Part shown: positions 50,751 to 59,622 of the stretch, in pieces
Position numbering within the stretch: the stretch's first letter is position 1
How the letters are laid out: each line of letters starts with the position of its first letter
Source: Pararoseomonas sp. SCSIO 73927
GTDB lineage: Bacteria > Pseudomonadota > Alphaproteobacteria > Acetobacterales > Acetobacteraceae
DNA: 64,000 nucleotides
Reading direction: 5' to 3'
NCBI RefSeq assembly: GCF_037040815.1
Contig: NZ_CP146232.1
Coordinates: forward strand, 930,001 to 994,000
Notes under the pieces: model-generated
Database searches by the model: none
What the model was told of the DNA's origin: nothing
Seen by the model: only the letters and a program-made list of their open reading frames with translations
Made by a program: the position numbers and the translations under genes

Positions 50751-52130
50751 CTACCCGGCGATGGTGATCCTCGTCTCCAGAAGGGCGCCCGCCTCCAGCA
50801 GGATGTCCTCCCGGTAGCGGCCGGCGACGAGCTGGACGCCGAGCGGCGCGGGGCCGGAGAGGTCGGTGGTGACGGCCAGGCCGGGCAGGCTCATCAGCGG
50901 CAGGCCGACCTGGGGGAGAAGGGCCTCGATCACCCGGTCGAAGGCCTCGGGGGATTCGAGGTCCAGCAGGTCGGGGAAGGGCGGCTCGGCGGAGACGGGC
51001 ATGAGGGCCACGGGGTAGCGCTCGAGGAAGAGGCTCCACTCCCGCAGGTAGCCGGCGCGGGCCTGAAGGGCGTCCTGAAAGCCGTTCATGTCCGGCTCGG
51101 GGCAGAGGCGCTCCATCTGCGCGAAGACGAAGTTGGCGTCGGGGTCGTTCTCCTCGGCCAGGGCGCGCTTCAGGCCGCGGCGGCTCTCGGCGAGCCAGAG
51201 CAGGGCCTGGAGGCGGGCGGGCTCCCGCATGGGGGGGACCGGGGTCTCGGCCACGGTCCAGCCGGCGTCTTGCAGGCGGCGGCCGGCGGCGCGGACGGCC
51301 CTCTCCACCTCCGGGGTGGTGGCCATGCCCTCGGGGCGCACGCAGAGGGCAGCGCGCTTGGGGAAGGGCGCGCCCTGCAGGGGGGCGGGCACCCACCAGG
51401 GGTCGCGGGGATCGGGGGCGGACATGGCCTGGAGTGCGAGGCGAATGTCGGCGATGGAGCGGGCGAGCGGGCCGGAGACGGCCATGAGCTGGGCCCCGAT
51501 CGCGCGCTCCGCCCCACCGGGGTTCCAGGCGGGGATGCGGCCGATGGTGGGGCGCAGCCCGTGGATGCCGCAGGCATAGGCGGGGTAGCGGACGGAGCCG
51601 CCGATATCCGTGCCGTGCCCGATGGCGCCGATCCCCGCGGCGGTGGCGGAGGCCGCGCCGCCGGAGGAGCCGCCGGGGGTGAGGGCGGGGTTGCGGGCGT
51701 TGCGCGTGTGGCCGTGCAGCGCGTTGCGGGTGAACCAGTGGAGCGAGAAGGCGGGGGTGTTGGTGCGGCCGATGATGACCGCGCCCGCTTTCCGCAGGTT
51801 GGACACCACGGGGTTGTCGGCCCCTGCGACCATGTCCTTCTGGATGCGCAGGCCGTTGGTGGTGGCGTGGCCCTTCTGGTCCACGTTCACCTTGGTGGTC
51901 ACGGGCACGCCGGCGAGCGGGCCGGGGTCCTCGCCGCGCGCGATGGCCGCGTCCACGGCGCGGGCGGCGGCCAGGGCCTCCTCCGGCATGAACTGGACCA
52001 CCGCGTTGATGGCGGGGTTGGCCCTGTCCAGCCGGGCCAGGGCGTCGCGCGCCGCCTCCTCGGCGGAGAGCTCGCGGGCGCGGATGCGGGAGGCCAGCTC
52101 GGTTGCGGAGAGGCGCCAGGAATCGGTCAT
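50751..52130 (-). CDS. Amidase-signature enzyme
   Basis: 459 residues. The Ser-cisSer-Lys triad is visible: Lys80 in VPVTTKVNVD, Ser155 in TPGGSSGGAAS and Ser179 in GHGTDIGGSV. LRPTIGRIPAW and the GatA-like spacing fit. Substrate unknown; stand-alone length argues against GatA. ATG at 52130 is used, with another start three codons upstream. It is divergent from the EamA gene at 52232. Confidence 0.87.
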   Translation of the reverse strand: MTDSWRLSATELASRIRARELSAEEAARDALARLDRANPAINAVVQFMPEEALAAARAVDAAIARGEDPGPLAGVPVTTKVNVDQKGHATTNGLRIQKDMVAGADNPVVSNLRKAGAVIIGRTNTPAFSLHWFTRNALHGHTRNARNPALTPGGSSGGAASATAAGIGAIGHGTDIGGSVRYPAYACGIHGLRPTIGRIPAWNPGGAERAIGAQLMAVSGPLARSIADIRLALQAMSAPDPRDPWWVPAPLQGAPFPKRAALCVRPEGMATTPEVERAVRAAGRRLQDAGWTVAETPVPPMREPARLQALLWLAESRRGLKRALAEENDPDANFVFAQMERLCPEPDMNGFQDALQARAGYLREWSLFLERYPVALMPVSAEPPFPDLLDLESPEAFDRVIEALLPQVGLPLMSLPGLAVTTDLSGPAPLGVQLVAGRYREDILLEAGALLETRITIAG

Positions 52131-52231
52131 GCCCGTCATTCCAGACCGGCAGGGCGGGCTTGTCCAATCACCGGGCTGCCTCGCGCGTCCGGGTGATGTC
52201 GCAGCGCAGCATTTCGTCTATGGGCGGGCGC

Positions 52232-53128
52232 ATGGACCGATCCGCGCAGGGCGTGCTGCTCGCCTTCCTGGCCTATGCCGCCTACGCCGTCAGCGATGCC
52301 TCCGTGAAGCTGCTGCACGGCTCGCTCTCGGCCTATGAGGCGGTGTTCTTCGGCGCCCTCTCCGGCATCGTCGCCCTGCCCTTCATCCGCGGGCCGGGGG
52401 AGAGCCTCTCCGGCGTGTTCCGGGCGCGGAACCGCGCCATGTGGGTGATGCGCGCCGTGGCGGGCTTCACCGGCAGCGTCGGCAGCGTCACGGCCTTCAC
52501 CCACCTCTCCATGGCGGAGGCCTTCTCCCTCCTCTTCCTCATGCCGACCTTCGTCACGATCCTCTCCGTGGCCTTCCTCGGCGAGAGGGTGGGGTGGCGC
52601 CGCTGGGGCGCAGTGCTGATGGGCTTCGCGGGCGTGCTGGTGGTGCTGCGGCCGGGCTTCCGGGAGTTGAACATCGGGCATCTCGGCGCGGTGGTCGGCG
52701 GCCTCTCCGGCGCCGTGACCGTAGTAATGATGCGGGCCTTCGGGCGGACGGAGACGCGCCTCTCCCTCTACGGCGCGGGCCTTGTCGGCCCCGTGCTCGG
52801 CGCCGGGCTGCTGATGCTGCCGGGCTTCGTCTGGCCCACGCCGATGCAGTGGGCGTGGATTCTCGGCTACGGGCTGCTGATGGCGCTGGCCAACGTGCTG
52901 GTGATGATGGCTTCCAGCCGGATCGAGGCAAGCCTGGTGGCGCCCGCGCAGTACAGCCAGATGATCTGGGCGATCCTGTTTGGCTACACAGTCTTCGGCG
53001 ACGGGATCGACGCGGTGATGGGCCTGGGCGTGGCGATCATCATCCTCTCCGGCGTCCTCACCTTCATGCGGGAGCGCGTGCGGCGGCCGCGCGGGTGGCG
53101 GCGGGCGCCACCCGTGCATCCGCAGTAA
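52232..53128 (+). CDS. EamA/DMT-family transporter
   Basis: 298 residues, ten hydrophobic segments in two EamA repeats. GVLLAFLAYAAYAVSDASVKLLHG opens; RAVAGFTGSVGSVTAFTHLSMAEAFSLLFLMP is a strong family block. Substrate unknown. The ATG at 52232 is chosen; ATG at 52220 is possible. Confidence 0.82.
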   Translation: MDRSAQGVLLAFLAYAAYAVSDASVKLLHGSLSAYEAVFFGALSGIVALPFIRGPGESLSGVFRARNRAMWVMRAVAGFTGSVGSVTAFTHLSMAEAFSLLFLMPTFVTILSVAFLGERVGWRRWGAVLMGFAGVLVVLRPGFRELNIGHLGAVVGGLSGAVTVVMMRAFGRTETRLSLYGAGLVGPVLGAGLLMLPGFVWPTPMQWAWILGYGLLMALANVLVMMASSRIEASLVAPAQYSQMIWAILFGYTVFGDGIDAVMGLGVAIIILSGVLTFMRERVRRPRGWRRAPPVHPQ

Positions 53129-53152
53129 GGGGGTGCGAGTGACTCCGGGGCG

Positions 53153-56100
53153 CTACACCATGAAGTACTTCGCCCGCGGGTGGTGCAGGACGATCGCGCT
53201 CGTGGACTGCTCGGGGTGGAGCTGCCACTCGTCGCTGATGGAGACGCCGATGCGGTCCGCGCCGAGGAGCCGCAGCAGCGGGACCTGGTCCTCCAGCCGC
53301 GGGCAGGCCGGGTAGCCGAAGGAGTAGCGGCCGCCGCGGTAGCCCTGCTGCAGCATGCGGTCCATGTCGCGGTCGTCCTCCCCGGCGAAGCCGAGCTCGG
53401 CGCGGATGCGCTTGTGCACGTACTCCGCCATCGCCTCCGCCATCTCCACGCTCAGGCCGTGGAGGTAGAGGTAGTCCTGGTAGCGGTTGTCCTCGAACCA
53501 CTCCCGCGCGATGTCGGAGGCCTTCTGGCCGACCGTGACCACCTGCAGGCCGATCACGTCACGGCCGTCCTCAATGTCCGTCACGAGGTCGGCGATGCAA
53601 TCCCCGTCCTCCTTCGGCTGGCGCGGGAGGTTGAAGCGCACGGCCTCGGTTACGCCGTCCTCCTCGAACAGGATCAGGTCGTTGCCCTGGCCGGCGCACT
53701 TCCAGTAGCCGTAGATCGCCTGCGGCCGCAGGATCTCCTGCTCCGCCGTGATACGCAGCATCCGCTGCAGCACGGGCCGCAACTCCTGCTTCGCCCAGCC
53801 CAGGAAGTCGTCCAGCGAGCGGCCCTGCTTCCGGAAGCCCCACTGGAACTGGTACAGGCTCCGCTCATTGATGAAGGGCACCACGGCCTTCGGCGCGGCC
53901 TCGATCACGCGGGCGCCCCAGAAGGGCGGCGTCGGGGCCTGCGTCTCCGTGGCCAGCCGGCGGCGGCGCGCTTGGGCGTAGGCCACGTCCACCGGGGCGA
54001 AGCCGCGCGCATCGGCGGTGCCGAGGGTGCGGCGCTCCTTGCGGGACTTGTCCACGCGCTTCGTCTGCAGCGCGGCCAGGTAGTCGTCGAAGCCGTTGCC
54101 GACGACCTTGTCCATCAGGTGCAGCCCGTCGAAAGCATCGCGCGCGTAGGCGACGCGGCCGGAGGCGTAGGCCTTCACGCAGTCGTCCTCCACGTAGTTG
54201 CGCGTCAGCGCCGCGCCGCCGAGCATCACGGGGATGTCGAGGCCGATGCGCGTCATCTCCTCCAGGTTCTCGCGCATCACGACGGTGGACTTCACCAGCA
54301 GGCCGGACATGCCGATGGCGTGCGCGCGGTGCTCCTTCGCCGCGGCCACCATGTCCGCCAGCGGCACCTTGATGCCGAGGTTGACGACCCGGTAGCCGTT
54401 GTTGGTGAGGATAATGTCCACGAGGTTCTTGCCGATGTCGTGCACGTCGCCCTTCACGGTGGCGAGCACGATGGTGCCCTTCTCCTGCCCCTCGGCCCGC
54501 TCCATGTGGGGCTCCAGATAGGCGACGGCCGCCTTCATCGTCTCCGCGCTCTGCAGCACGAAGGGAAGCTGCATCTTGCCGGCGCCGAAGAGCTCGCCCA
54601 CCACCTTCATCCCGTCGAGCAGGATGTTGTTGATGATCTCGATCGGCGCGATGCCCTTCGCCAGCGCATCGGCCAGCTCGTCGTCCAGGCCCTTGCGGTC
54701 GCCTTCGACGATGCGGTCCTTCAGGCGGCCCTCGACCGTCTCGGCCTTCTTCTTCGCGCCCGTGTCGGCGGCCTTCCGGCCGGCGAAGATCTCCAGCAGC
54801 TTCTGCAGGGGATCGTAGTCCTCGGTCCGGCGGTCGAAGATCAGGTCCTCGGCGACCTTCACCTCCTCGGCCGGGATCTGGTGCAGGGGCTTGATCTTGG
54901 AGACGTGGACGATGGCGCCCGTCATACCCGCCTTCACGGCGTGGTCGAGGAAGACCGAGTTCAGCACGTGCCGAGCGGCCGGGTTCAGGCCGAAGGAGAT
55001 GTTGGACAGGCCGAGCATGATCTGGATGTCCGGGAAACGCTCCCGGATCATGCGGATGCCGTCCAGCGTCCAGACGCCGAGCTTGCGGTCGTCCTCATTC
55101 CCCGTCGCGATGGTGAAGGTCAGGGGGTCGATCATCAGGTCGGACTGCGGCAGCCCGTGACGGTCGCAGGCGAACTCCACCAGCCGGGTGGCGATCCGCA
55201 GCTTGTCCTCGGCGGTCTTGGCCATGCCCACCTCGTCGATGGTGAGCGCGATCACGGCGGCGCCGAACTTCTTGGCGAGGATCATGCGGTCCGTCGCGTG
55301 CCCCTCGCCGTCCTCGAAGTTGATCGAGTTGATGATGGGCTTGCCGCCATGCAGTTTCAGCGCCGCCTCGATAACCGGCGTCTCGGTGGAATCGATCACC
55401 AGCGGCGCGTTCACGCTGCTGGTGAAGCGCCGGACCACCTCGTTCATCTCCTCCATCTCGTTGCGGCCGACGAAGGCGGTGCAGATGTCGAGGGAGTTCG
55501 AGCCCTCGCCGATCTGGTCGCGGCCCATGGTGACGCAACCGTCCCAGTCATGCGCCGCCTGCCTCTCCCGCCAGGCCTTGGAGCCGTTCGCGTTGCAGCG
55601 CTCGCCGATGGAAAAGTAGCTGTTCTCCTGCCGCAGGGGCACCGGGGCGTAGAGGGACGCAACGGAGGGAACCCAGACCGGGCTGCGCCGCACCGGCGCC
55701 GGCCGGTGTGCGGCCCCGCCGCGCTTGCGCAGCATCGCGTCCAGCGCCGCAATATGCGGGGTGGAGGTACCGCAGCAGCCGCCGATGAGGTTCAGCCCGT
55801 CCTCGGTGACGAAGCGCTCCATCCAGCTCGCCAGCTCGGAGGGGCCGAGCGGGTAGTGGGTCTTGCCGTCCACCAGCTCCGGAAGCCCGGCATTGGGCTG
55901 GCAGGAGAGCAGGCCCGGCCAGTTCTGGGAGAGCCAGCGGACGTGCTCCGCCATTTCCTGCGGGCCGGTGGCGCAGTTCAGCCCCATCAGGTCCACGTCG
56001 AGCGAGTGCACCACCGCCGCGGCGGCGCCGATGTCGGGCCCGACCAGCAGGGTGCCAGTCGTCTCCACCGTCACCTGCACGAAGATCGGGATGTCGGACT

Positions 56101-56644
56101 TCGCCTCGGCGCGCGCGATCTTGGCCGCGTTCACCGCGGCCTTGATGAAGAGCGTGTCCTGGTTCGTCTCGGTCAGCAGCGCGTCCGCCCCGCCCGCGAT
56201 GAGGCCGCGGCACTGGGTGAGGAGCGCCGCCTCCAGCGCGTCGTAGGTGACGTTGCCGAGGGAGGGCAGCTTCGTCCCCGGCCCGATATCGCCGATCACC
56301 CAGCGGTGGCGCCCGTCGGCGAAGCCCTCCGCCGCCTCCCGCGCGAGTTCCACCGCCACCTTGTTCAGCTCGAAGGCGCGGTCCTCCAGCTCGAACTCCC
56401 CGAGCGTGATGGGAGAGCCGCCGAAGGTGTTGGTCAGCACCATGTCGGCGCCGGCCTCGTAGTAGCCCCGATGGATCTCCCGCACGATGTCCGGGCGGGA
56501 GAGGACGAGGACGTCGGTGCAGTTCTCCCGGCCCCAGTAGTCCCGGTCCACCTCCAGATCCATGACCTGCACGCGGCTGCCCATCCCGCCGTCGCAGAGG
56601 AGCACGCGGTCGCGAAGGGCGTCGAGGAGATGCGGTCGGGACAT
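53153..56644 (-). CDS. metH: Cobalamin-dependent methionine synthase
   Basis: 1163 residues with all domains. Homocysteine domain (1-330): DGGMGSRVQ, TNTFGGSPI, zinc ligands in LNCATG and IGGCCGTSTPHI. Pterin domain (about 345-620): SIGERCNANGSKAW. B12 domains (about 640-890) with VKGDVHDIGKNLV near 732 (His ligand of cobalt). Reactivation domain (about 905-1163) ends YFMV with YSFGYPACPRLEDQ. It methylates homocysteine using methyl-THF. The neighbouring BtuB-like receptor imports its cofactor. Confidence 0.97.
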   Translation of the reverse strand: MSRPHLLDALRDRVLLCDGGMGSRVQVMDLEVDRDYWGRENCTDVLVLSRPDIVREIHRGYYEAGADMVLTNTFGGSPITLGEFELEDRAFELNKVAVELAREAAEGFADGRHRWVIGDIGPGTKLPSLGNVTYDALEAALLTQCRGLIAGGADALLTETNQDTLFIKAAVNAAKIARAEAKSDIPIFVQVTVETTGTLLVGPDIGAAAAVVHSLDVDLMGLNCATGPQEMAEHVRWLSQNWPGLLSCQPNAGLPELVDGKTHYPLGPSELASWMERFVTEDGLNLIGGCCGTSTPHIAALDAMLRKRGGAAHRPAPVRRSPVWVPSVASLYAPVPLRQENSYFSIGERCNANGSKAWRERQAAHDWDGCVTMGRDQIGEGSNSLDICTAFVGRNEMEEMNEVVRRFTSSVNAPLVIDSTETPVIEAALKLHGGKPIINSINFEDGEGHATDRMILAKKFGAAVIALTIDEVGMAKTAEDKLRIATRLVEFACDRHGLPQSDLMIDPLTFTIATGNEDDRKLGVWTLDGIRMIRERFPDIQIMLGLSNISFGLNPAARHVLNSVFLDHAVKAGMTGAIVHVSKIKPLHQIPAEEVKVAEDLIFDRRTEDYDPLQKLLEIFAGRKAADTGAKKKAETVEGRLKDRIVEGDRKGLDDELADALAKGIAPIEIINNILLDGMKVVGELFGAGKMQLPFVLQSAETMKAAVAYLEPHMERAEGQEKGTIVLATVKGDVHDIGKNLVDIILTNNGYRVVNLGIKVPLADMVAAAKEHRAHAIGMSGLLVKSTVVMRENLEEMTRIGLDIPVMLGGAALTRNYVEDDCVKAYASGRVAYARDAFDGLHLMDKVVGNGFDDYLAALQTKRVDKSRKERRTLGTADARGFAPVDVAYAQARRRRLATETQAPTPPFWGARVIEAAPKAVVPFINERSLYQFQWGFRKQGRSLDDFLGWAKQELRPVLQRMLRITAEQEILRPQAIYGYWKCAGQGNDLILFEEDGVTEAVRFNLPRQPKEDGDCIADLVTDIEDGRDVIGLQVVTVGQKASDIAREWFEDNRYQDYLYLHGLSVEMAEAMAEYVHKRIRAELGFAGEDDRDMDRMLQQGYRGGRYSFGYPACPRLEDQVPLLRLLGADRIGVSISDEWQLHPEQSTSAIVLHHPRAKYFMV

Positions 56645-56740
56645 GGGGCAATGGTCCTGCACGACAGTTCCGGAAGCGGCCGACGCCGCCCGGAACCGGT
56701 CCCGGCAGGATAATCAGGCCACTTCCCAGTCCCATACTCT

Positions 56741-56758
56741 CTTAAAGATATCCTTATG
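56741..56758. promoter_or_regulatory. AT-rich palindrome upstream of metH
   Basis: CTTAAAGATATCCTTATG is an imperfect inverted repeat centred on GATATC, about 97 nt upstream of the metH start and distinctly AT-rich in a GC-rich context. It resembles operators of ArsR-type methionine-cycle regulators such as SahR, but I cannot confirm that motif from memory alone. Confidence 0.5.
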
Positions 56759-56788
56759 TCCAGTGCCGGGCGCGTGCTGCTGGCCGGA

Positions 56789-57035
56789 CCAGGGGGCTTT
56801 GCCCCCTGGAACCCCCACCAGGAGGCTGAGCCTCCTGGACCTGCATCGGGCTGCCGCGGGACTGACCGGATGGGTCAGCCCTCCACGACCGGCACCCTTC
56901 CTGCCCCCGCAGTCGCCTCGGCTCCAAGAGCCGAGGCGCACCGTCAGCCGGGCAAAGGCCAAAGCCTAGAAGAAGATGATGGTGAGGGGTCCGGGGAGAG
57001 GAAGAATTCCTTCTTCCTCTCCCTGGCCACGGACC
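56789..57035. repeat. Composite hairpin repeat R4 (D-C-B-A form)
   Basis: Hairpin A: CCAGGGGGC-ttt-GCCCCCTGG (56789-56809). B: CCAGGAGGCT-g-AGCCTCCTGG (56818-56838). Box GGCTGCCGCGG is at 56849-56859. C: CGCCTCGGCTC-caa-GAGCCGAGGCG (56914-56938). Tail and D: GGGAGAGGAAGAA / TTCTTCCTCTCCC around TTCC (56994-57023), enclosed by GGTCC/GGACC. The D end begins 12 nt past the BtuB-like gene stop in sense orientation; the A end lies near the metH promoter. Confidence 0.88.
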
Positions 57036-57047
57036 GGAACCGAGGGA

Positions 57048-59042
57048 TTAGAACGTCCCGCGGATTCCTGCCAGCGCGCTCCGCCCCGGGATGACGAAGC
57101 CGTTTGCCGGCTCGTAGCGGGAGTTGCCGAGGTTCCGGATCTCCACGAAGCCCGAGACCTTCTCGATCACCGGCACCGTGGCGGTGAGGTTGAACACCGT
57201 GCCGGCGCGGTTCTTCCCCGGTGCCGTGATGGAGGTGCCGTCGTCGTTGTAGCGGGCGAAGGCGCCTTCGGGGGAGGGTCCGGTGTAGATCAGCTCGGGC
57301 ACCACGGTCACGCGGCCGCCCTGCGGCCCGCCCCAGGGCACGGGCGCGGAGAGGCGGGCGGTCAGGGTGGCGAGGTTGCGCGCGCGCCGGGCCAGGGGCT
57401 GGTCGTTGGTGGTGTCGCGCGCCTCCTGCACGGTCCAGGTGCCGGTGAGGGAGAGCCAGTCGGCGGGCCGCACCGTGAGGGAGAACTCCCCGCCGCGGAT
57501 CCGCGCGCGCTCGACGTTGAGCAGGGTGGTGAAGCTCGCGTCGTAGTTGATCAGGTTCCTCAGCCGGTTGTCGAAGTAGAGGGCCGAGACCGTGGCCCAG
57601 GAGGTCACGTCCGTCTCGATGCCGGCCTCCCAGGAGAAGCTCTCCTCCGGCTTCAGGTCCGGGTTGCCCTGGAAGAAGCCGGTGATGGTGCCGAAGCGCT
57701 GGAAGAGGGAGGGGGCCTTGAAGGCGGTGCCGGCGGAGGAGCGCAGGCGGGAGGCGATCTCGGGAAGGGCGAGCACGCCGCCGAGGCGCCAGCTCGTGAA
57801 GCCGTCGTAGTCCTCCGGCCCGTCGTGCCGCAGGCCGGCGTTCAGGTCCAGGCGGTCGAAGAGACGCCCCTGGGCCGAGACGTAGCCGGCGGCGGAGCGC
57901 TGGGAGGCGTCCACGGTCGTGCGGAAGAAGGCGGAGCCGTTCGCGCTGTCGGCGGTCTCCTTCTCCCACTGGCCGCCGAACAGCACCGCCACGTCGGTCA
58001 GGGCGCCGGCATTCGGCAGGCGCACGGTGTTGTCGAAGAACACCGCCCGCCGCTCGGCGCGGTAGAGGTCGTCCGCCGTGGCGAAGGGGTTCGCCACGTC
58101 CGGCAGGTTGGTGTAGCGGCGCCGGTTGTGGCTGCCGGAGAGGGTAAGGCGCGTGCTCCAGGCGCCGCCGAACAGGTCCGCCGTGCCGCGCAGGTAGCCG
58201 AACCAGGACCGGTCCTGGGCGGTGTAGTTCGGGTCGTCGTTCGGCACGTTGTCGAGGCCGAGCGTGTTCTCCCGGCCGCGCACGAAGCCCTCGATCCGGG
58301 TACGGCCAAGGAACTCGCCCGGCACCGTCTCGCCGAGGGTCAGGCCGAGCCGGGCCGTGCCGACGGCGGAGCGCAGCCCGTCCCGCTCCCCGAGGTTGTT
58401 CGTGAAGCGCGGGGCTACGGCGTTGCTGCCGCGGGTGGAGAGGCTCTGGCCGGTGAGCTGGTAGTCGAAGGCGCCGAGGGTGCCGCCCACGCCGGCGTGG
58501 CCGCGCACCGTGGAGCGGCTGCCGCCCGCGGCCTCAAAATAGGGCGCCGCGGCGCGGTCGGCCGGGGCGGCGCGGGTGATGAGGTTCACCACGCCGCCGA
58601 TCGCGGCGGAGCCGTAGACGGAGGAGGCGGGGCCGCGCACCACCTCGATCCGCTCGATGTCGCCCAGCAGCTCGTTGCCGAAGTTGAAGGCGCCGTTCGG
58701 GTCCGAGGGGTCGTTGATCGGCACGCCGTTCAGCAGCACCAGCACCTGGCGCGCGTTGGTCCCGCGCGCGAAGCCGGAGGCCTGCTGGCCGAGGCCGCCG
58801 GACTGCACGAGCCGGAAGCCCGGCACGACCGCCAGGGCCTCGGCGAGGGTGGTGTACCCGTTCTCCTCGATGGTCCGGCGGTCGATCACCGTGACGGCGG
58901 CGGGGATGCGCTCCTGCGGCGTCGGGACGCGGGTTGCGGTCACCACCACCTCGGGCACGGTGGCGGGGTTGGTCGAGACGTCCTGAGCGATGGCCGGCCC
59001 CATGGGAGCAATGGCGATCAGGGCGAGGATCCGGCGTTTCAT
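57048..59042 (-). CDS. btuB: BtuB-like TonB-dependent outer-membrane receptor
   Basis: 664 residues. Signal peptide 1-20 (MKRRILALIAIAPMGPAIAQ), TonB box region EVVVTATRVPTP, plug domain with NGVPINDPSDPNG and VEVVRGPASSVYGSAAIGGVVN, then a barrel ending in an aromatic residue (GIRGTF). A cobalamin riboswitch precedes it, so vitamin B12 is the likely ligand. It sits beside metH, whose product needs B12. Confidence 0.9.
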   Translation of the reverse strand: MKRRILALIAIAPMGPAIAQDVSTNPATVPEVVVTATRVPTPQERIPAAVTVIDRRTIEENGYTTLAEALAVVPGFRLVQSGGLGQQASGFARGTNARQVLVLLNGVPINDPSDPNGAFNFGNELLGDIERIEVVRGPASSVYGSAAIGGVVNLITRAAPADRAAAPYFEAAGGSRSTVRGHAGVGGTLGAFDYQLTGQSLSTRGSNAVAPRFTNNLGERDGLRSAVGTARLGLTLGETVPGEFLGRTRIEGFVRGRENTLGLDNVPNDDPNYTAQDRSWFGYLRGTADLFGGAWSTRLTLSGSHNRRRYTNLPDVANPFATADDLYRAERRAVFFDNTVRLPNAGALTDVAVLFGGQWEKETADSANGSAFFRTTVDASQRSAAGYVSAQGRLFDRLDLNAGLRHDGPEDYDGFTSWRLGGVLALPEIASRLRSSAGTAFKAPSLFQRFGTITGFFQGNPDLKPEESFSWEAGIETDVTSWATVSALYFDNRLRNLINYDASFTTLLNVERARIRGGEFSLTVRPADWLSLTGTWTVQEARDTTNDQPLARRARNLATLTARLSAPVPWGGPQGGRVTVVPELIYTGPSPEGAFARYNDDGTSITAPGKNRAGTVFNLTATVPVIEKVSGFVEIRNLGNSRYEPANGFVIPGRSALAGIRGTF

Positions 59043-59203
59043 CCCGGGGTGCCTCCGTTGCACGGTCCGCGTTTCGCCCCGGCCAGGGATGGCCGGAACG
59101 GGCTTGCGTCGTGCTCGCATGACGGAGGCGCGCCGGATGGCCGGCGCGCCCTGGGTCCGTTTACGCCGGTGCTCCCCGCCCGGCACGCGCGAGACAACAT
59201 CTG

Positions 59204-59392
59204 CGCCGGCCGGTCTCCTGGCTCGCGACGTGGCGGGCACGCGCCCGCCTGACGGTCCCGCCTTCTCGCGCCGGTGGGCGCAATGGCATCGGGGGCCGTC
59301 GCCGTCGCCTACAGTTGCGGGGGCAGCTGCGGATCGGTGGCGGGGATCGCCACGTCGCGCATTCCCGTTTCAGCCCTTCCGGGCCACCGGCG
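59204..59392 (-). ncRNA. Cobalamin (B12) riboswitch
   Basis: On the minus strand, about 160 nt before the btuB-like ATG. Conserved elements in order: GGGCTGAAACGGGAA, CCGCAACTGTAGGCG, GATGCCATTG, GAGAAGGCGGG and GAGCCAGGAGACCGGCC (the distal AGGAGACC loop). This is the B12-box architecture. It would repress the receptor when adenosylcobalamin is plentiful. The exact ends are approximate. Confidence 0.93.
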
Positions 59393-59560
59393 CATGGGGC
59401 GGAACCTATCGACACGAACGCGTGAAGTCCAGGGAGGGGCAGCCCGGCCGGAGTGGCGAGGCGCAGGCGCCACATGCCCGCGCACGGGCGGCACCGCGGC
59501 GGCTCCCGCAGCCGGAACGCGGTGGCACCGCGCAACTGGAACGCAGAGCCGCGACGGCGT

Positions 59561-59589
59561 TTGACACTGATAGCCATTCTCACTTACTT
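59561..59589 (+). promoter_or_regulatory. Promoter with Fur-box-like operator
   Basis: TTGACA (59561-59566), 17 nt, TTACTT (59584-59589). The spacer and -10 contain TGATAGCCATTCTCACT (59568-59584), close to the classic Fur consensus (GATAAT-N-ATTATC type). It lies 34 nt before the GTG of the siderophore receptor gene, so iron repression is likely. Confidence 0.7.
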
Positions 59590-59622
59590 CGCCGCCACAC
59601 GTCAGCGTGAAGGAGCGGCCTG

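Noticed and set aside
53180..56713. Very long open frame (about 1177 codons) antisense to metH, and similar long frames antisense to infB (36479-40180) and across 15267-18170
   Set aside because: High GC removes stop codons, so antisense and other-frame ORFs are expected. Their translations are His/Arg/Gly/Ala-rich with no family pattern, and they overlap well-supported genes.
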